Shown one piece after another: positions 44,614 to 53,472 of a DNA stretch of 64,000 nucleotides. How positions within the stretch are numbered: position 1 is the first letter of the stretch; each line of letters opens with the position of its first letter. Made by a program: the position numbers and the translations under genes. The notes below the pieces were generated by a model. That model saw only the letters and a list, made by a program, of their open reading frames with translations, did no database searches and was not told where the DNA came from. Source of the stretch: Tropicimonas sediminicola (GTDB taxonomy: Bacteria > Pseudomonadota > Alphaproteobacteria > Rhodobacterales > Rhodobacteraceae); the NCBI RefSeq assembly GCF_900188335.1, contig NZ_FZOY01000007.1, positions 62,001 to 126,000 of the forward strand, in the 5' to 3' direction.

Positions 44614-45892
44614 AGCGCAGCGCCTCCACCGGGTTCATCTGTGCCGCCCGACGCGCGGGAAAGATCGTGACGATGAAGGACAGGCCCAGCGACAAGGCCA
44701 CGGCAGAGACCACGTCCCCCGCCTCCAGCTTGGCGGGCAGTGCATAGATCCCCCGGATCGACGGATCCCAGACCCCGCCGCCCGAGACGTAGTTCACGAA
44801 GCTGAAGATCGGGTCAATGTAGATCGCGAAGAGACAGCCGAGGATCACCCCGGCAATCGTGCCGACCGTGCCGACCGATGCGCCGCAAATGAAGAACACC
44901 CGCATCACCGAGCCTTCGGTCAGCCCCATCGTGCGCAGGATGCCGATATCGCGCCCCTTGTTCTTCACCAGCATGATCAGGCCCGAGATGATGTTCATCG
45001 CCGCGATCAGCACGAGGATCGACAGGATCACGAACATCACGTTGTCCTCCACCTCGAGCGCCCGCAGAAAGGCTCCCGATGCATCGCGCCAGGTCCAGAG
45101 CAGCGTGCGCTCGCCGCCGGCCCGCAGCAACGCGGTCGTCATCTGGTCGACGCCGTCGGGGTCGGCGACCATCACCTCGAGCTCGTCGGCGACGCCCTCG
45201 CGGTTGAAATAGCTCTGCGCCTCGGTGAAGGGCATGTAGACGCGCGTGCGGTCGATGTCGTAGCGGCCAGCCTGGAAGATGTAGACGACCTCGTAGGCAT
45301 TCACCCGCGGCGAGGTGCCGAAAGCCGTCTTGACCCCGTTGGGCGAGATCAGCTTGATCCGGTCGCCCACCGCCGCGCCGAGCTGCTGCGCCACGCCCCA
45401 GCCGATGGCGATGCCTTCCTCGAACCGCGCCAGATCGCCCTGCGAGTCCTCGGGCGTCGCGATCCGGGGCACCGTCGCAAGGTCCTCTGCCGTGATCCCG
45501 AACACCTCGACCCCGGCGTTGCGGGTGCCGAAGCTGGACATCACCTGCCCTTTGACCAAAGGCGCCACGCGGGTAACGCCCGGCACGGCCCTCAGCCGCT
45601 CGGCCATTTCGGCATAGTCGTCTATCACCCGGCTGGACTGGCCGGTCTCGGTCACGGCGACGGACTGGTAGACGGTCACATGGGCATTGGCGCCGAGGAT
45701 CGTGTCGACGAACTCGGCCCGGAACCCCGAGCGGACGGAGAGCGTGGCGATCAGCGCAAAGACCGCCAGCGTGATGCCGACGAGGCTGATCCAGGTCATC
45801 ACCGACACGCCGCCCTCGGCGCGGCGGGCGCGCAGGTAGCGCCAGGCGATCATCCATTCATAGCCGGCAAAGGGGGGGGGGCTCTGGGCCAA
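44606..45892 (-). CDS. lolC: Lipoprotein-releasing ABC permease LolC/LolE family
   Basis: 428 residues. Helix 1 (VMTWISLVGITLAVFALIAT) is followed by a large periplasmic domain (about 55-265) and three C-terminal helices, ending in ARRAAQMNPVEALRYE. Single permeases of this kind replace separate LolC and LolE in alphaproteobacteria. The conserved start PFAGYEWMIAWRYLRARR requires a TTG start at 45892 (GGGAG upstream). Codons 4-7 contain ten consecutive C (45872-45881 on the plus strand), a slippage-prone tract; a length change would abolish the frame unless internal ATG 45853 is used. Confidence 0.93.
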   Translation of the reverse strand: MAQSPPPFAGYEWMIAWRYLRARRAEGGVSVMTWISLVGITLAVFALIATLSVRSGFRAEFVDTILGANAHVTVYQSVAVTETGQSSRVIDDYAEMAERLRAVPGVTRVAPLVKGQVMSSFGTRNAGVEVFGITAEDLATVPRIATPEDSQGDLARFEEGIAIGWGVAQQLGAAVGDRIKLISPNGVKTAFGTSPRVNAYEVVYIFQAGRYDIDRTRVYMPFTEAQSYFNREGVADELEVMVADPDGVDQMTTALLRAGGERTLLWTWRDASGAFLRALEVEDNVMFVILSILVLIAAMNIISGLIMLVKNKGRDIGILRTMGLTEGSVMRVFFICGASVGTVGTIAGVILGCLFAIYIDPIFSFVNYVSGGGVWDPSIRGIYALPAKLEAGDVVSAVALSLGLSFIVTIFPARRAAQMNPVEALRYE

Positions 45893-45983
45893 GGTCTGCT
45901 CCCGCGTTTTGCGCCCTCCATGGCGGCGTTCCGCGGTTGCGTCAACACTCCTTGCCCCACCTTTGCGCGAGCAGCGACGGGCC

Positions 45984-46415
45984 TCAGCCCGCGCTGCCGG
46001 TCTCGTCGGCCTGCGGGCCGTAATCCTCGTCGAGCAATCCTGAGGTCAGCACGAAATCCGCCGTGGCCGCGTTGCAGGCGACCACCACCTGCTCCAGGGT
46101 CGAGATCCGCAGCAGCGCCTTCACGTCCACGTCATGCGGCATCGCGGTCAGCGGGTCGGTGAAGAAGATCAGGATATCGAGCTTGCCGTCGGCGATCATC
46201 GCACCAAGCTGCTGGTCCCCGCCGAGCGGGCCGCTCTTCAGCCGCGCCACGGCCAGGCCGGCCCCCTCGCCCACCCGGCCACCGGTCGTCCCGGTGCCCC
46301 AGAGGTCGTGTTTCGCCAGGATCTCGCGGTTGCGGGCCGCCCAGGCCACGAGGGCCGGCTTCATCGCATCGTGGGCCACCAGCGCAATGCGCTTGCGCGC
46401 TGCCATTCGGGTCAT
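45984..46415 (-). CDS. mgsA: Methylglyoxal synthase
   Basis: 143 residues. IALVAHDAMKPALVAW, then GTGTTGG, the phosphate loop, and SGPLGGDQQLGAMI with the catalytic Asp, and FFTDPLTAMPHDVDV. It converts dihydroxyacetone phosphate to methylglyoxal as a bypass of lower glycolysis. AGGAAGATCCG precedes ATG 46415. It is 91 bases downstream of the TTG start of lolC in the genome but upstream in transcription, so it could be the first gene of the lol unit. Confidence 0.94.
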   Translation of the reverse strand: MTRMAARKRIALVAHDAMKPALVAWAARNREILAKHDLWGTGTTGGRVGEGAGLAVARLKSGPLGGDQQLGAMIADGKLDILIFFTDPLTAMPHDVDVKALLRISTLEQVVVACNAATADFVLTSGLLDEDYGPQADETGSAG

Positions 46416-46863
46416 CGGATCTTCCTTTGCCAACTGTCCTGCCGGGATGCCCGGCGGCCCGCGCCGTTCGGGATGTGCACGGTGCAGCGCCATATCGCCC
46501 CGTCAAACCGGCCTGTGCAACCGCCATTCGCCGCCCGACCCTGCGACAGCACCGCCCGCCGCGGTCCCCTCGCGAATCCTCGAAACTGCGAAAGCCGAAC
46601 CGTTTCCCATTGATGAACAGTTCAGGCCTTCCGGCAGCTTCATCCGCCCTCCAGCGCCAGAAGTCCTGCACGCCACGCGCGCCCAGGGGACGGCCCACCG
46701 GGATCCCGAGGGCTTCAAACACCTGAAACCGCGCGAATTTGTATAAAATTCCCCTGGAAGCCGCCGCACCAAGGGACATCTCTGCTGCCATATTTTCTCC
46801 CTTTTTCGATGCGATTTCGGTCCGGCCGGGGGGCGCCAACAGGATCGAAACGAAGGCCGCGAC
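46416..46863. other. 448-base gap with one possible minus-strand reading frame
   Basis: Between mgsA and the LamG/RTX gene. On the minus strand ATG 46791 has a strong GGGAG site 6 bases upstream and encodes about 75 protein-like residues (ILYKFARFQVFEALGIPVG, FWRWRADEAAGRPELFINGK, RFGFRSFEDSR), then turns Arg/Gly-rich and runs over mgsA to 46132. It may be a short gene with a frameshift near its end or a chance frame; the family is unknown. The RTX ribosome site GAAGG lies at about 46851-46855. Confidence 0.3.
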
Positions 46864-49800
46864 ATGACCACGACCTCCCTTCCCTCCGGGGCAACGCCCG
46901 TTCTGTCTCGCATGTACGACCGCCAGTACTCCGGGGTGTCCGGCGACTACTTGGAGATCTCTCACCGCAAGGCCCTCGAGCTGAAGTCCGCGACGATTTC
47001 TCTGAGTTTCTCGCTGGACCAGGTCTATGGCGACATGGCGCTGATCTCGAAGGACCTGTCGGGCTACGGCGCGGGGCAGTTCTCGGTCTGGATCAAGGAC
47101 GGCACGATCCACGTCTACCAGGACAGCAAGGACGGCTACGAACACATCAAGATCCCGAATGTCGTGCTGGCGGCCGACACGACCTACCAGTTCGCGCTCT
47201 CCTTCGGCAGCCGCGGCCTCGAGGTCTGGCTCAACGGCGAGCTGGTCGGCGCAGAGCCGACCTTCAAGCAGGGCATGGTCAACAACGACGCGCCGCTGGT
47301 CGTCGGCGGCACCCGTTCCTGGCGCTCCGATCCCAACGACGACGCCCACAGCCTGTTCAAGGGCAGCATCGGCGATGTCCAGGTCTACGGCCGCCAGCTC
47401 GGCGAGGCCGACATGGCCACCCTCGCCGCCGATATCGACCCCGCGCTCGGCATGTCCGCCCGCATGGCCCAGAAGATGGCCGACCTGACGCCCGCCTTCG
47501 AGCAGATGCACCACGCCTCCGACACCTTCAGGGAGATCGCCGGCGACTATGGCGTCACCGAGCACGGCCACCTGATGCGCCCGCTCGACATGAAGCGCGG
47601 CGGCACCGGCGCCAACACGATGAACGGCGGCGCCGGCGACGACGGGCTCGACGGCAACAAGGGCAACGACACGCTCGACGGCAAGGCCGGCGACGACGTG
47701 CTGCAGGGCGGCTACGGCAACGACATCCTGCGCGGCTCCGGCGGCGACGATATCCTCGACGGCGGCCATGGCGAGGACCGGCTGATCGGCGGCGCCGGCA
47801 ACGACCTGTTGATCTCCCGCGCCGACGCCCGCGAGCCCAGGATCGCCTACGTCAAGGGCCGCGACGAGGGCGACCCGATGAAGGAGCTGACCGACGGCAA
47901 GCTCTATCCCAACCAGCCGATCAACGGCGACGACGCCATGACCGGCGGCGCGGGCGCGGACATCTTCTATTTCCAGACCCTGATCAACGCCAAGAAATAC
48001 TACATCGAGAAGCACACCAACGACGACGGCACGATCAACTGGCACGGCGTCGCGGGCGAGAACGACAACCTCCACGACCACTGGGTCGACCACCTCGGCA
48101 ACGACGTGGTGATGGATTACAGCCGCGCCGAGGGCGACCGGCTGGTGATCGAGGGGCATACCACCAAGATCTGGTCGATCTCCTATTCCGACGCCAATGG
48201 CGACGGGGTGATGGACCGCTCGGTGATCAGGATCTACTCCGACCAGGGCTCCGGCGGCGGCGCCCACCACATGGACAAGCTCGGCTCGATCACCGTCTAC
48301 GGCGACCTCGTCAAGCGCTCCGACATCGAAACCACCTCCGCCCCCGCCTACGGCATCGTCGCAACCACCGCAGACATCGCCGAAGCCGTCAGGCCCACCC
48401 AGACCGCAAAGGACCGCGGAAAGATCAAGGCACCGAGCGAGCTGGCCGAGATCGACGATTCCTTCTCCGGCGGCAAGGCGGCCGTCTATTCGCTCGCCGG
48501 CATGCACCGGTTCTCGGGCGAAAGCGGCGACTATCTCGACGCCGGACATGTCTCCGCCCTCGAACTGAAGTCCGCGACGATTTCTCTGAGTTTCTCGCTG
48601 GACCAGGTCTATGGCGACATGGCGCTGATCTCGAAGGACCTGTCGGGCTATGGCGCGGGGCAGTTCTCGGTCTGGATCAAGGACGGCACGATCCACGTCT
48701 ACCAGGACAGCAAGGACGGCTACGAACACATCAAGATCCCGAATGTCGTGCTGGCGGCCGACACGACCTACCAGTTCGCGCTCTCCTTCGGCAGCCGCGG
48801 CCTCGAGGTCTGGCTCAACGGCGAGCTGGTCGGCGCAGAGCCGACCTTCAAGCAGGGCATGGTCAACAACGATGCGCCGCTGGTCGTCGGTGGCACCCGT
48901 TCCTGGCGCTCCGATCCCAACGACGACGCCCACAGCCTGTTCAAGGGCAGCATCGGCGATGTCCAGGTCTACGGCCGCCAGCTCGGCGAGGCCGACATGG
49001 CCACCCTCGCCGCCGATATCGACCCCGCGCTCGGCATGTCCGCCCGCATGGCCCAGAAGATGGCCGACCTGACGCCCGCCTTCGAGCAGATGCACCACGC
49101 CTCCGACACCTTCAGGGAGATCGCCGGCGACTATGGCGTCACCGAGCACGGCCACCTGATGCGCCCGCTCGACATGAAGCGCGGCGGCACCGGCGCCAAC
49201 ACGATGAACGGCGGCGCCGGCGACGACGGGCTCGACGGCAACAAGGGCAACGACACGCTCGACGGCAAGGCCGGCGACGACGTGCTGCAGGGCGGCTACG
49301 GCAACGACATCCTGCGCGGCTCCGGCGGCGACGATATCCTCGACGGCGGCCATGGCGAGGACCGGCTGATCGGCGGCGCCGGCAACGACCTGTTGATCTC
49401 CCGCGCCGACGCCCGCGAGCCCAGGATCGCCTACGTCAAGGGCCGCGACGAGGGCGACCCGATGAAGGAGCTGACCGACGGCAAGCTCTATCCCAACCAG
49501 CCGATCAACGGCGACGACGCCATGACCGGCGGCGCGGGCGCGGACATCTTCTATTTCCAGACCCTGATCAACGCCAAGAAATACTACATCGAGAAGCACA
49601 CCAACGACGTCGGCACGATCAACTGGCACGGCGTCGCGGGCGAGAACGACAACCTCCACGACCACTGGGTCGACCACCTCGGCAACGACGTGGTGATGGA
49701 TTACAGCCGCGCCGAGGGCGACCGGCTGGTGATCGAGGGGCATACCACCAAGATCTGGTCGATCTCCTATTCCGACGCCAATGGCGACGGGGTGATGGAC

Positions 49801-51324
49801 CGCTCGGTGATCAGGATCTACTCCGACCAGGGCTCCGGCGGCGGCGCCCACCACATGGACAAGCTCGGCTCGATCACCGTCTACGGCGACCTCGTCAAGC
49901 GCTCCGACATCGAAACCACCTCCGCCCCCGCCTACGGCATCGTCGCAACCACCGCAGACATCGCCGAAGCCGTCAGGCCCACCCAGACCGCAAAGGACCG
50001 CGGAAAGATCAAGGCACCGAGCGAGCTTCCGGGTCCCGCGGGCAGCAAGGCCGCGAACGGGCTCGAGGCCGTTTTCGCGATCCCGACCGCGCAGGTCTTC
50101 GACGGGGACTCGAGGAACGCCCTGATCTTCGACCATTCCGACACGCTGGAGCTCAGGTCGGGGACCGTCGCGCTCAGCTTCACCACCGGCGAGACCCTGT
50201 CCTACGGCACGCTCTTCTCCAAGGACGCGTCGGATTACGGCAAGGGCGGGCACCTGACCGCCTATGTCGAGGACGACGGCGACATCGTGGTGCGCCTGCA
50301 GACGAAGAGTTCCTCCCACTGGATGGTGGTGAAGGACATCGTCGAGGCCGACAGCAGTTACGACCTCGCGGTCCGCTTCGGCAGCCAGGGCCTGACGCTT
50401 TTCGTCGACGGGGTGAAGGTCGCCTATGACGCGGAGATCACCCAGAAACTGACCACCAACACGGAGGCGTTGATCGTCGGCGCAAGCGGCGCGAGCAACA
50501 CGCCGGGAACGACCGACAGGGTGCACAGCAGCTTCAACGGCACGATCGAGGAATTCGCGATCTACGATCGGCAGCTGACCTCCAAGGCGCTCTACGGCGG
50601 TCCGATCGCCGAGGGACTCCGGAGTTTCGACGGGTCGGTCGAGGAGTTCCGGTTCAGCACCGACGACAAGGGCTGGCTGGAGATCAAGAAGGGCGGAGAG
50701 ACCGAGACGATCTACGGCAAGGTCCGGTTCCTCGAGTTCGATGACCTGACCGTGCGCCCCGAGGACGTGCATCTGGGCGACGCCAAGGACGAGGAACTGC
50801 GGGGGTCCTCTGCCTCCGAGATCTTCATCGCTGCGAGGGGGGACGACGTCGTCTATGCCGATTCCCACGACGATTTCGTCGACGGCGGCGACGGCAACGA
50901 CCGGCTTTATGCCGGGGCGGGCGACGACATCGTGTTCGGCGGCGACGGGGACGATTACATCGATGCCGGCAAGGGCGAGGACATCGTGTTTGGCGGGCTC
51001 GGCCGCGACGAGATCAAGGGCGGCGAAGGCAACGACATGCTGCACGGCGGCCTCGGCGACGACGCGATCTTCGGCAACAGCTGGGGCTCGGGCGGCCTGA
51101 AATCGGAAAAGGACACCGCCGTCTTCGACGGGAACTATGCCGATTACCTGATCACCGCCGAGACCTATTACAACAGCAGCCGCGGCTCGAACGAGCAGCG
51201 GATCGTGGTGACGGACAGCTACAATGGCGGGCTGGATTCCTATTACGAGGGCCGCGACCTGCTCTACGACATCGACAGGCTGAAGTTCGCGGACCAAGTG
51301 GTGCAGGTGGCCGACATCCTCTGA
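46864..51324 (+). CDS. LamG/RTX multimodular secreted protein with internal duplication
   Basis: 1486 residues, no N-terminal signal peptide. It has three modules: a LamG/ConA-like domain (about 38-180, 566-708, 1085-1245) each followed by RTX nonapeptide repeats (GGxGxDxLx, about 254-317, 782-845, 1340-1405). Modules 1 and 2 are nearly identical at DNA level. The RTX repeats bind Ca2+ and such proteins leave by type I secretion, guided by a C-terminal signal (ends QVADIL). LamG domains suggest adhesion to glycans or proteins. Low levels of Ca would keep it unfolded inside the cell (family knowledge). No HlyB/D is near; TolC is at 18592. ATG 46864 follows GAAGG. Confidence 0.9.
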   Translation: MTTTSLPSGATPVLSRMYDRQYSGVSGDYLEISHRKALELKSATISLSFSLDQVYGDMALISKDLSGYGAGQFSVWIKDGTIHVYQDSKDGYEHIKIPNVVLAADTTYQFALSFGSRGLEVWLNGELVGAEPTFKQGMVNNDAPLVVGGTRSWRSDPNDDAHSLFKGSIGDVQVYGRQLGEADMATLAADIDPALGMSARMAQKMADLTPAFEQMHHASDTFREIAGDYGVTEHGHLMRPLDMKRGGTGANTMNGGAGDDGLDGNKGNDTLDGKAGDDVLQGGYGNDILRGSGGDDILDGGHGEDRLIGGAGNDLLISRADAREPRIAYVKGRDEGDPMKELTDGKLYPNQPINGDDAMTGGAGADIFYFQTLINAKKYYIEKHTNDDGTINWHGVAGENDNLHDHWVDHLGNDVVMDYSRAEGDRLVIEGHTTKIWSISYSDANGDGVMDRSVIRIYSDQGSGGGAHHMDKLGSITVYGDLVKRSDIETTSAPAYGIVATTADIAEAVRPTQTAKDRGKIKAPSELAEIDDSFSGGKAAVYSLAGMHRFSGESGDYLDAGHVSALELKSATISLSFSLDQVYGDMALISKDLSGYGAGQFSVWIKDGTIHVYQDSKDGYEHIKIPNVVLAADTTYQFALSFGSRGLEVWLNGELVGAEPTFKQGMVNNDAPLVVGGTRSWRSDPNDDAHSLFKGSIGDVQVYGRQLGEADMATLAADIDPALGMSARMAQKMADLTPAFEQMHHASDTFREIAGDYGVTEHGHLMRPLDMKRGGTGANTMNGGAGDDGLDGNKGNDTLDGKAGDDVLQGGYGNDILRGSGGDDILDGGHGEDRLIGGAGNDLLISRADAREPRIAYVKGRDEGDPMKELTDGKLYPNQPINGDDAMTGGAGADIFYFQTLINAKKYYIEKHTNDVGTINWHGVAGENDNLHDHWVDHLGNDVVMDYSRAEGDRLVIEGHTTKIWSISYSDANGDGVMDRSVIRIYSDQGSGGGAHHMDKLGSITVYGDLVKRSDIETTSAPAYGIVATTADIAEAVRPTQTAKDRGKIKAPSELPGPAGSKAANGLEAVFAIPTAQVFDGDSRNALIFDHSDTLELRSGTVALSFTTGETLSYGTLFSKDASDYGKGGHLTAYVEDDGDIVVRLQTKSSSHWMVVKDIVEADSSYDLAVRFGSQGLTLFVDGVKVAYDAEITQKLTTNTEALIVGASGASNTPGTTDRVHSSFNGTIEEFAIYDRQLTSKALYGGPIAEGLRSFDGSVEEFRFSTDDKGWLEIKKGGETETIYGKVRFLEFDDLTVRPEDVHLGDAKDEELRGSSASEIFIAARGDDVVYADSHDDFVDGGDGNDRLYAGAGDDIVFGGDGDDYIDAGKGEDIVFGGLGRDEIKGGEGNDMLHGGLGDDAIFGNSWGSGGLKSEKDTAVFDGNYADYLITAETYYNSSRGSNEQRIVVTDSYNGGLDSYYEGRDLLYDIDRLKFADQVVQVADIL
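46981..48443 (+). repeat. Tandem duplication, copy 1 (1463 bp)
   Basis: Direct repeat with period 1584 bp (528 codons). It encodes the LamG domain, the RTX block and the linker to APSEL. I counted four differences from copy 2: at 47067, 47289 and 47307 (silent C/T) and 48026 (A/T, Asp to Val). Confidence 0.95.
48565..50027 (+). repeat. Tandem duplication, copy 2 (1463 bp)
   Basis: Second copy of the internal repeat, 1584 bp after copy 1; the 121 bp between the copies (48444-48564) are unlike the corresponding start of the gene except for a loosely similar SGxSGDYL...ALE. See copy 1 for the differences. Confidence 0.95.
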
Positions 51325-51342
51325 CGGCCACCCGGAGCCGGA

Positions 51343-52776
51343 TCAGGCCACCGCGCGGAACCGGGCGGTGGCGGGATCGCAGGTGTAACGCGGCATCACC
51401 TCGTCGAGGCGAGCGAGCAGATCAAGCACCGAGTCGATGATGTAGCGCGCCGTCTCGTCGCTCATCAGCGCGGTGAAGTTCAGCCGCACCCAGCCCGGTT
51501 TCTCCAGCTCCATCCCCTGCGCAAGCTGTGCACGCAGCCGCTCGGACGCTTGCCGGTCGATCTGCAGGAGCCGGTGCGCGTAAGGACCAGCGCAGGCACA
51601 GCCACCGCGGGTCTGGATGCCGTAGAGATCCGACAGCATCCGGGTGAAGAGCTGCTGATGGACCGGCTGGCCATCGCGGTCCCGTACGAGCATCGAGAAG
51701 ATCGGCAAGCGCTGTGGCCTGTCGCAACCGAGCAGCGTCAGCTGCGGGTGATCGCGCCAGGCGGCCAGCGCCATCGCGTTCAGCTCCGCCTCGCGGGCGT
51801 CGAGCGCTTCCTGCCCGATCGCCTCCTTGACCAGCAGGGCCAGCGCGGCGCGGATGTCGCCGATGACGTTGGGTGTGCCAGCTTCCTCGCGCGTGGCCAG
51901 GTCGGAGGCATAATCCTGCGTCCAGGGAGAGACGAAGCTGACTGTGCCGCCGCCCGGCAGACAGGGCCTGTCCCGATGCACCGCCGATTTGCGCAGCACC
52001 AGCAGCCCGGAGGCGCCCGGCCCGCCGGGGAACTTGTGCGGCGAGAGCACGATGGCGTCCTTCGACTCCTCGCCCTGGCCCATGTCCATATCCAGATAGG
52101 GGCCGCCACCGGCATAGTCCCAGACCGACAGCGCCCCGTACCGCTTCAGCAGCCGGGTGACCGCGGCGTGATCGGTGACGATCCCGGTGACATTGGAGGC
52201 CGCGGAGAAGCTCCCGATCAGCAGGTCGGCGCCCTGGTGGGCGCGAAGTGCGGCTTCGAGCGCCGCCATATCCGGGCCGCCGCCATCGCCTTCGGGGATC
52301 TCGATCACCGTCGCGCGGCTCTCCCGCCAGGGCAGGATATTCGAATGATGCTCGTAGGGCCCGACGAGGACGACCGGCAACCGGGCCTCCTCGATCCCGA
52401 GCAGCGTTACCAGCCGGTTCAGCCCCGCCGTCGCACCACTGCCGGCGAAGATCACGGCGCAGTCGCCGCCGGCGCCGGTCAAGCGGGCAATCTCTGCGCG
52501 CGCCTGCTTGCGCAGACGGGTCATGTAGCCACCGCACCAGGACGCCTCGGTGTGCGTATTCGCGTAATAGGGCAGCACATGGGTGGCGACGAAATCCTCC
52601 ACCTGCCGCAGCGCTCGGCCGGAGGCGACATAGTCTGCATAGACCAGCCGCACCGGCCCATCGAGCCCGGGGATCTCCGCCCCCTCCCCGATCAGGCCGG
52701 CTCGAAGCCGGGCAATGACGTCGTCGCCCTGAAGGGCGTTCTTGAACTGGTCGAGCGGGGTGGGCACGGGTTGCAT
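51343..52776 (-). CDS. Class V PLP-dependent aminotransferase / cysteine desulfurase-like enzyme
   Basis: 477 residues. YADYVASGRALRQVEDFV begins the fold, IFAGSGATAGLNRLV binds PLP phosphate, and VLSPHKFPGGPGASGLLVL carries the Schiff-base lysine after SPHK. RGGCACAGPYAHRLL near residue 400 has a Cys pair found in this subgroup. It is larger than IscS/SufS and its substrate is unknown (desulfurase, kynureninase-like or other). It is divergent from an Lrp-type regulator (102-base gap), which suggests that an amino acid controls it. Its stop is 18 bases from the RTX gene end. Confidence 0.87.
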   Translation of the reverse strand: MQPVPTPLDQFKNALQGDDVIARLRAGLIGEGAEIPGLDGPVRLVYADYVASGRALRQVEDFVATHVLPYYANTHTEASWCGGYMTRLRKQARAEIARLTGAGGDCAVIFAGSGATAGLNRLVTLLGIEEARLPVVLVGPYEHHSNILPWRESRATVIEIPEGDGGGPDMAALEAALRAHQGADLLIGSFSAASNVTGIVTDHAAVTRLLKRYGALSVWDYAGGGPYLDMDMGQGEESKDAIVLSPHKFPGGPGASGLLVLRKSAVHRDRPCLPGGGTVSFVSPWTQDYASDLATREEAGTPNVIGDIRAALALLVKEAIGQEALDAREAELNAMALAAWRDHPQLTLLGCDRPQRLPIFSMLVRDRDGQPVHQQLFTRMLSDLYGIQTRGGCACAGPYAHRLLQIDRQASERLRAQLAQGMELEKPGWVRLNFTALMSDETARYIIDSVLDLLARLDEVMPRYTCDPATARFRAVA

Positions 52777-52878
52777 CGGGTGTCTCCGGTGTTTTCTGAA
52801 AGCTTGCCCCGGAGATCGCGCGATTTTCCAGCCTGATTTTAGGTTGTTTCCGGTATTATCGGGTCATATGATCGATGA

Positions 52879-53340
52879 ATGTCAGATACTATCGATCAGA
52901 TTGATCGCGCTATCCTTCGTGCCCTGCAACGTGACTCCTCGATCTCCCAGCGCGAGCTCGCGGACACCGTCGGCATGTCCCAGAACGCCTGCTGGCGCCG
53001 GCTCAAGGCGTTGAACGAGCGGGGCATTCTCAAGGGCAGCACGGCGCGGCTGGACCGCCGCAAGTTGGGGCTCGGGCTGGTCGTATTTGTCATGCTGCGT
53101 ACGCGCCACCATTCGGCCCAGTGGCTGGAGGACTTCCGCCGGCACGTCCAGACGATCCCCGAGGTCGTGGATTTCTTCCGCATCGGCGGCGACTACGACT
53201 ACCTGCTCAAGGTGGTCACCGAATCCATGGACAGCTACGACGCCGTCTACCAGCGGCTGATCTCGCGGGTCGAACTCGATTCGGTCACCTCCTATTTCGC
53301 CATGGAAGCGATTGCCGAGCAGCGTCCGCTGCCTTTGTGA
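52879..53340 (+). CDS. Lrp/AsnC family transcriptional regulator
   Basis: 153 residues. The N-terminal HTH (IDRAILRALQRDSSISQRELADTVGMSQNACWRRLKAL) is followed by the RAM/AsnC effector domain (VVFVMLRTRHH ... RIGGDYDYLLKV, ESMDSYDAVYQRLI). It probably binds an amino acid and controls the divergent class V enzyme, as Lrp proteins often regulate a divergent neighbour. The gap 52777-52878 is AT-richer, with GATTTTCC and TTTTAGG stretches suited to Lrp-type binding, but no perfect site is visible. Confidence 0.93.
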   Translation: MSDTIDQIDRAILRALQRDSSISQRELADTVGMSQNACWRRLKALNERGILKGSTARLDRRKLGLGLVVFVMLRTRHHSAQWLEDFRRHVQTIPEVVDFFRIGGDYDYLLKVVTESMDSYDAVYQRLISRVELDSVTSYFAMEAIAEQRPLPL

Positions 53341-53472
53341 TCGGAGCTGCCTGCCGCTTGCGCATCCACTCTGGCGCATGCCCCTCATGCCGGGTTGGCG
53401 GATGAAGCGGGCGGGCCGCTGCGCTAGACTTCTCCCAGGGCGATCATTGCCGCCCGCTGCAGGAGAGGTTTC

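Noticed and set aside
46809-50429. A 1206-codon plus-strand frame overlapping the RTX gene
   Set aside because: Arg/Pro/Gly-rich out-of-frame product of the GC-rich repeats, with no domain.
46132-51297. A 1721-codon open frame on the minus strand across the LamG/RTX gene
   Set aside because: It mirrors the Asp/Gly-rich repeats of the real gene (its repeats are their antisense), starts at a rare codon, and runs into mgsA. Only its end near 46791 was kept as a low-confidence note.
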